Position numbers and translations under genes: made by a program. A stretch of 8,133 bases of DNA from Ignavibacteria bacterium (lineage in GTDB: Bacteria; Bacteroidota; Ignavibacteria; UBA10030; UBA6906): assembly GCA_029859455.1 (NCBI GenBank), contig JAOUDE010000108.1, positions 1-8,133 on the forward strand. Reading direction: 5' to 3'. The first letter of the stretch is position 1; each line of letters starts with the position of its first letter. Shown in pieces: positions 7,039-8,133 of this stretch. The notes beneath the pieces were generated by a model. That model did not search any database. It was not told the origin of the DNA and saw nothing but the letters and a program-made list of their open reading frames with translations.

Positions 7039-7560
7039 TCAGTCGAAATGGAAGTAACCGAGAACGAGCGAAAGCCGGAGTGTATCGGCCACAGGAGTAG
7101 GTGGAAATGTCCGCCATGTCTGCAGGTCCATTCGCTTGACGTAGGACCTTGTTCCCGAAATGGAAGCAACATCATTCGGGTTTACATAGTTGACCGCGAA
7201 TGAAGTGGCATACCGTCGTCCAGTACCAACGGCCTCTTTCTCAAGGGTAAATCCGTCGAAATCATCGAAATCATTGAATTTGTGAACACTATCCTCCCAG
7301 GAAACATCAGGTCCCATATAAGCCGGGTCTGTCAGAACCGAAATGTCGCCGATAGCCGCGCTGGATGTATCGGTCTGCTGATCGAACGCGAGGCCCTGGG
7401 CAATCTCCATGTAAGAAGTTGAGATTGTTGTCGCGAGGATTCCGTCTTGCCCTGTTGCTATGTCATCGCCGGATGCTCCGAGTAACCGATAGAAGTTATT
7501 GAGAGCGGTCGTCAGCAGAACGAACGCGAAGATAGTCATCATTGTTTGTCCTGTAGACAT
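7039..7560 (-). CDS. Small membrane-anchored pilin-like protein, first gene of the operon
   Basis: A 173-residue protein. Its N-terminus (MSTGQTMMTIFAFVLLTTAL) is one hydrophobic segment that begins almost at once. A helical region follows (GQDGILATTISTSYMEIAQG then LAFDQ), in the arrangement of pilin-like proteins. An acidic middle (WEDSVHKFNDFDDFDGFTLE) and a beta-rich C-terminus follow. The 'GQ' before the hydrophobic run recalls TadE-like and similar small pilus proteins, but no exact prepilin site is present. GAGG lies seven bases upstream of the ATG. As I recall, short proteins of this shape precede DUF4900 proteins in Ignavibacteria/Chlorobi-like genomes; this needs a search. The next gene starts 20 bases after the stop. 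No specific function can be assigned. Confidence 0.85.
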   Translation of the reverse strand: MSTGQTMMTIFAFVLLTTALNNFYRLLGASGDDIATGQDGILATTISTSYMEIAQGLAFDQQTDTSSAAIGDISVLTDPAYMGPDVSWEDSVHKFNDFDDFDGFTLEKEAVGTGRRYATSFAVNYVNPNDVASISGTRSYVKRMDLQTWRTFPPTPVADTLRLSLVLGYFHFD

Positions 7561-7680
7561 CGTCAGGCCTCATACAAGTTTATCGGGACTGCTCAACGCG
7601 CCTCAACGACAAAGGCAGGGGAGTCTTCCGGCACCGGGGGAGGATGAAGAAGGGGCAGGAGATGCGTTGTTTCCACCTTT

Positions 7681-7717
7681 CCCGTTGCAATTTACGGGCC
7701 AGAGGCCGTAAAACGGG
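7681..7717. repeat. Nested inverted repeat in the divergent intergenic region
   Basis: TTTACGG (7691-7697) pairs with CCGTAAA (7706-7712). Outside it CCCGT (7681-7685) pairs with ACGGG (7713-7717). The CCCGT can instead pair with a nearer ACGGG at 7694-7698, giving two exclusive hairpins. No T-run follows on either strand, so it is not a standard terminator. It could be an operator pair or a folded leader. Confidence 0.4.
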
Positions 7718-7861
7718 ATTCGATAGTTGAATTTCATGATTTTCCGGACTCGAGGGGGATATTCTTCATTCAGAACGCTGAAAGGACCGGAAGAAAATTC
7801 CTGCGAGGAGGTAAAATTGTGTCTCCATCAGGAAAGTTTTTCTGCAATCCCCCTGCGATCC

Positions 7862-7893
7862 TTTGCCAGAGTGCCCGGAACTGCCTACATTGA
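7862..7893 (+). promoter_or_regulatory. Candidate promoter of the secreted-protein gene, Bacteroidota-like
   Basis: TTTG (7862-7865), then exactly 20 bases, then TACATTGA (7886-7893), one mismatch class away from the Bacteroidota TTTG/TAnnTTTG promoter. It would leave a leader of about 65 bases before the ATG at 7964. Assigned by eye; chance is possible. Confidence 0.25.
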
Positions 7894-7963
7894 AACACCC
7901 ACCAAAAAATTGTGCCAGAAATTGTCTTCGGATTAGGAACGGAAGTCGGAAAGGACCTGCCTC

Positions 7964-8133
7964 ATGCGTTCGCAAATACCTCTGTTGATACTATTTCCTT
8001 TTGTTTTCCTCCTTTTCTTCATCGTTGGATCGAATCAGGTTCCGAGTGAAAACCCGGACAAGGATGCGGACTCCCCCTCAGGAGCCCTCCAGGCCCTCGA
8101 ATTCTGGACTGCCTCCAGGGCATACCCTGACGG
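7964..8133 (+). CDS. N-terminus of an exported protein (partial)
   Basis: The first 56 codons of a gene running off the right edge, too short to be obvious among longer frames. The ATG at 7964 is preceded by AAAGGA with seven to nine bases spacing. The product starts with a signal peptide or anchor (MRSQIPLLILFPFVFLLFFI), then a polar acidic linker. The segment ALQALEFWTASRAYPD recalls the N-terminal region of large FCB secreted proteins in which 'A..ALefW...RAYP' precedes BNR/sortilin-type beta-propeller repeats; that identity is a guess from memory and the diagnostic domains lie outside the window. It is divergent from the pilin-like operon. Confidence 0.75.
   Translation, partial: MRSQIPLLILFPFVFLLFFIVGSNQVPSENPDKDADSPSGALQALEFWTASRAYPD

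Larger units (their letters stand above)
7561..7963. other. Divergent intergenic region between the pilin-like operon and the secreted-protein gene
   Basis: About 400 bases without a supportable gene. It should hold promoters in both directions. Visible elements are a direct repeat CTCAACG (7592-7598 and 7602-7608, one helical turn apart), a nested inverted repeat (7681-7717), three copies of AAATTGT (7814-7820, 7907-7913, 7919-7925), and a possible plus-strand promoter at 7862-7893. A weak minus-strand match, TTGAGG with GATAAACTTG (7583-7574), lies very close to the operon start. Small open frames here have no recognisable product. Confidence 0.6.

Noticed and set aside
7019..7117. N-terminal extension of the second pilin-like gene
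   Set aside because: It overlaps the previous gene by about 80 bases and lacks a ribosome binding site. The ATG at 7018 has AGGGAG at good spacing and exposes the hydrophobic N-terminus.
7727..7975. Small open frames on both strands in the divergent intergenic region (about 69 codons each)
   Set aside because: They overlap each other in opposite directions, have no clear ribosome binding site and no recognisable product. The plus-strand one uses a TTG start.
1..8133. CRISPR arrays, tRNA or rRNA genes, transposases, attachment sites
   Set aside because: I saw no regularly spaced repeats, cloverleaf-like sequences, rRNA signatures, transposase motifs or terminal inverted repeats on either strand.

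Overview
This 8.1 kb window comes from a moderately GC-rich bacterial chromosome. It most resembles the FCB superphylum: Bacteroidota, Rhodothermota/Balneolota, or a neighbouring candidate phylum. That placement is an inference. It rests on a MutS of the TPLMKQY / AGFPHHALDTYLPK type, a pilin-like gene set ending in a DUF4900-type protein as remembered from Ignavibacteria/Chlorobi-like genomes, an SdrD-B plus 'CTPGYWK' lipoprotein, and a right-edge gene whose N-terminus looks like large FCB exported proteins. No mobile element, tRNA, rRNA or CRISPR array is visible.

All genes but the last lie on the minus strand, so transcription runs from right to left. (1) At 7560-5090 is a compact three-gene operon with 20-21 nt gaps. 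It encodes small proteins, each with one N-terminal membrane segment; the third is a DUF4900/PilX-like protein. The operon ends in a strong intrinsic terminator at 5067-5032. (2) At 4880-3990 is a single gene for a cysteine-rich exported lipoprotein, with its own intrinsic terminator at 3970-3936. (3) From 3667 to the left edge is a tightly overlapping operon: mutS (mismatch repair), then two membrane proteins with related N-termini. Both junctions are 4-nt overlaps (GTGA, then ATGA), which suggests translational coupling. The second membrane protein runs off the window.

On the plus strand, a gene for an exported protein starts at 7964 and runs off the right edge. It is divergent from the pilin-like operon across a 403-base intergenic region that contains a nested inverted repeat.

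Functionally, the window pairs a DNA-repair gene, cotranscribed with envelope proteins of unknown role, with a cell-surface block of pilin-like proteins, a lipoprotein and a secreted protein. The most interesting parts are the pilin-like operon, whose members lack a classical prepilin cleavage site, and the mutS-linked tandem membrane paralogs. Function assignments other than MutS rest on domain resemblance read by eye.
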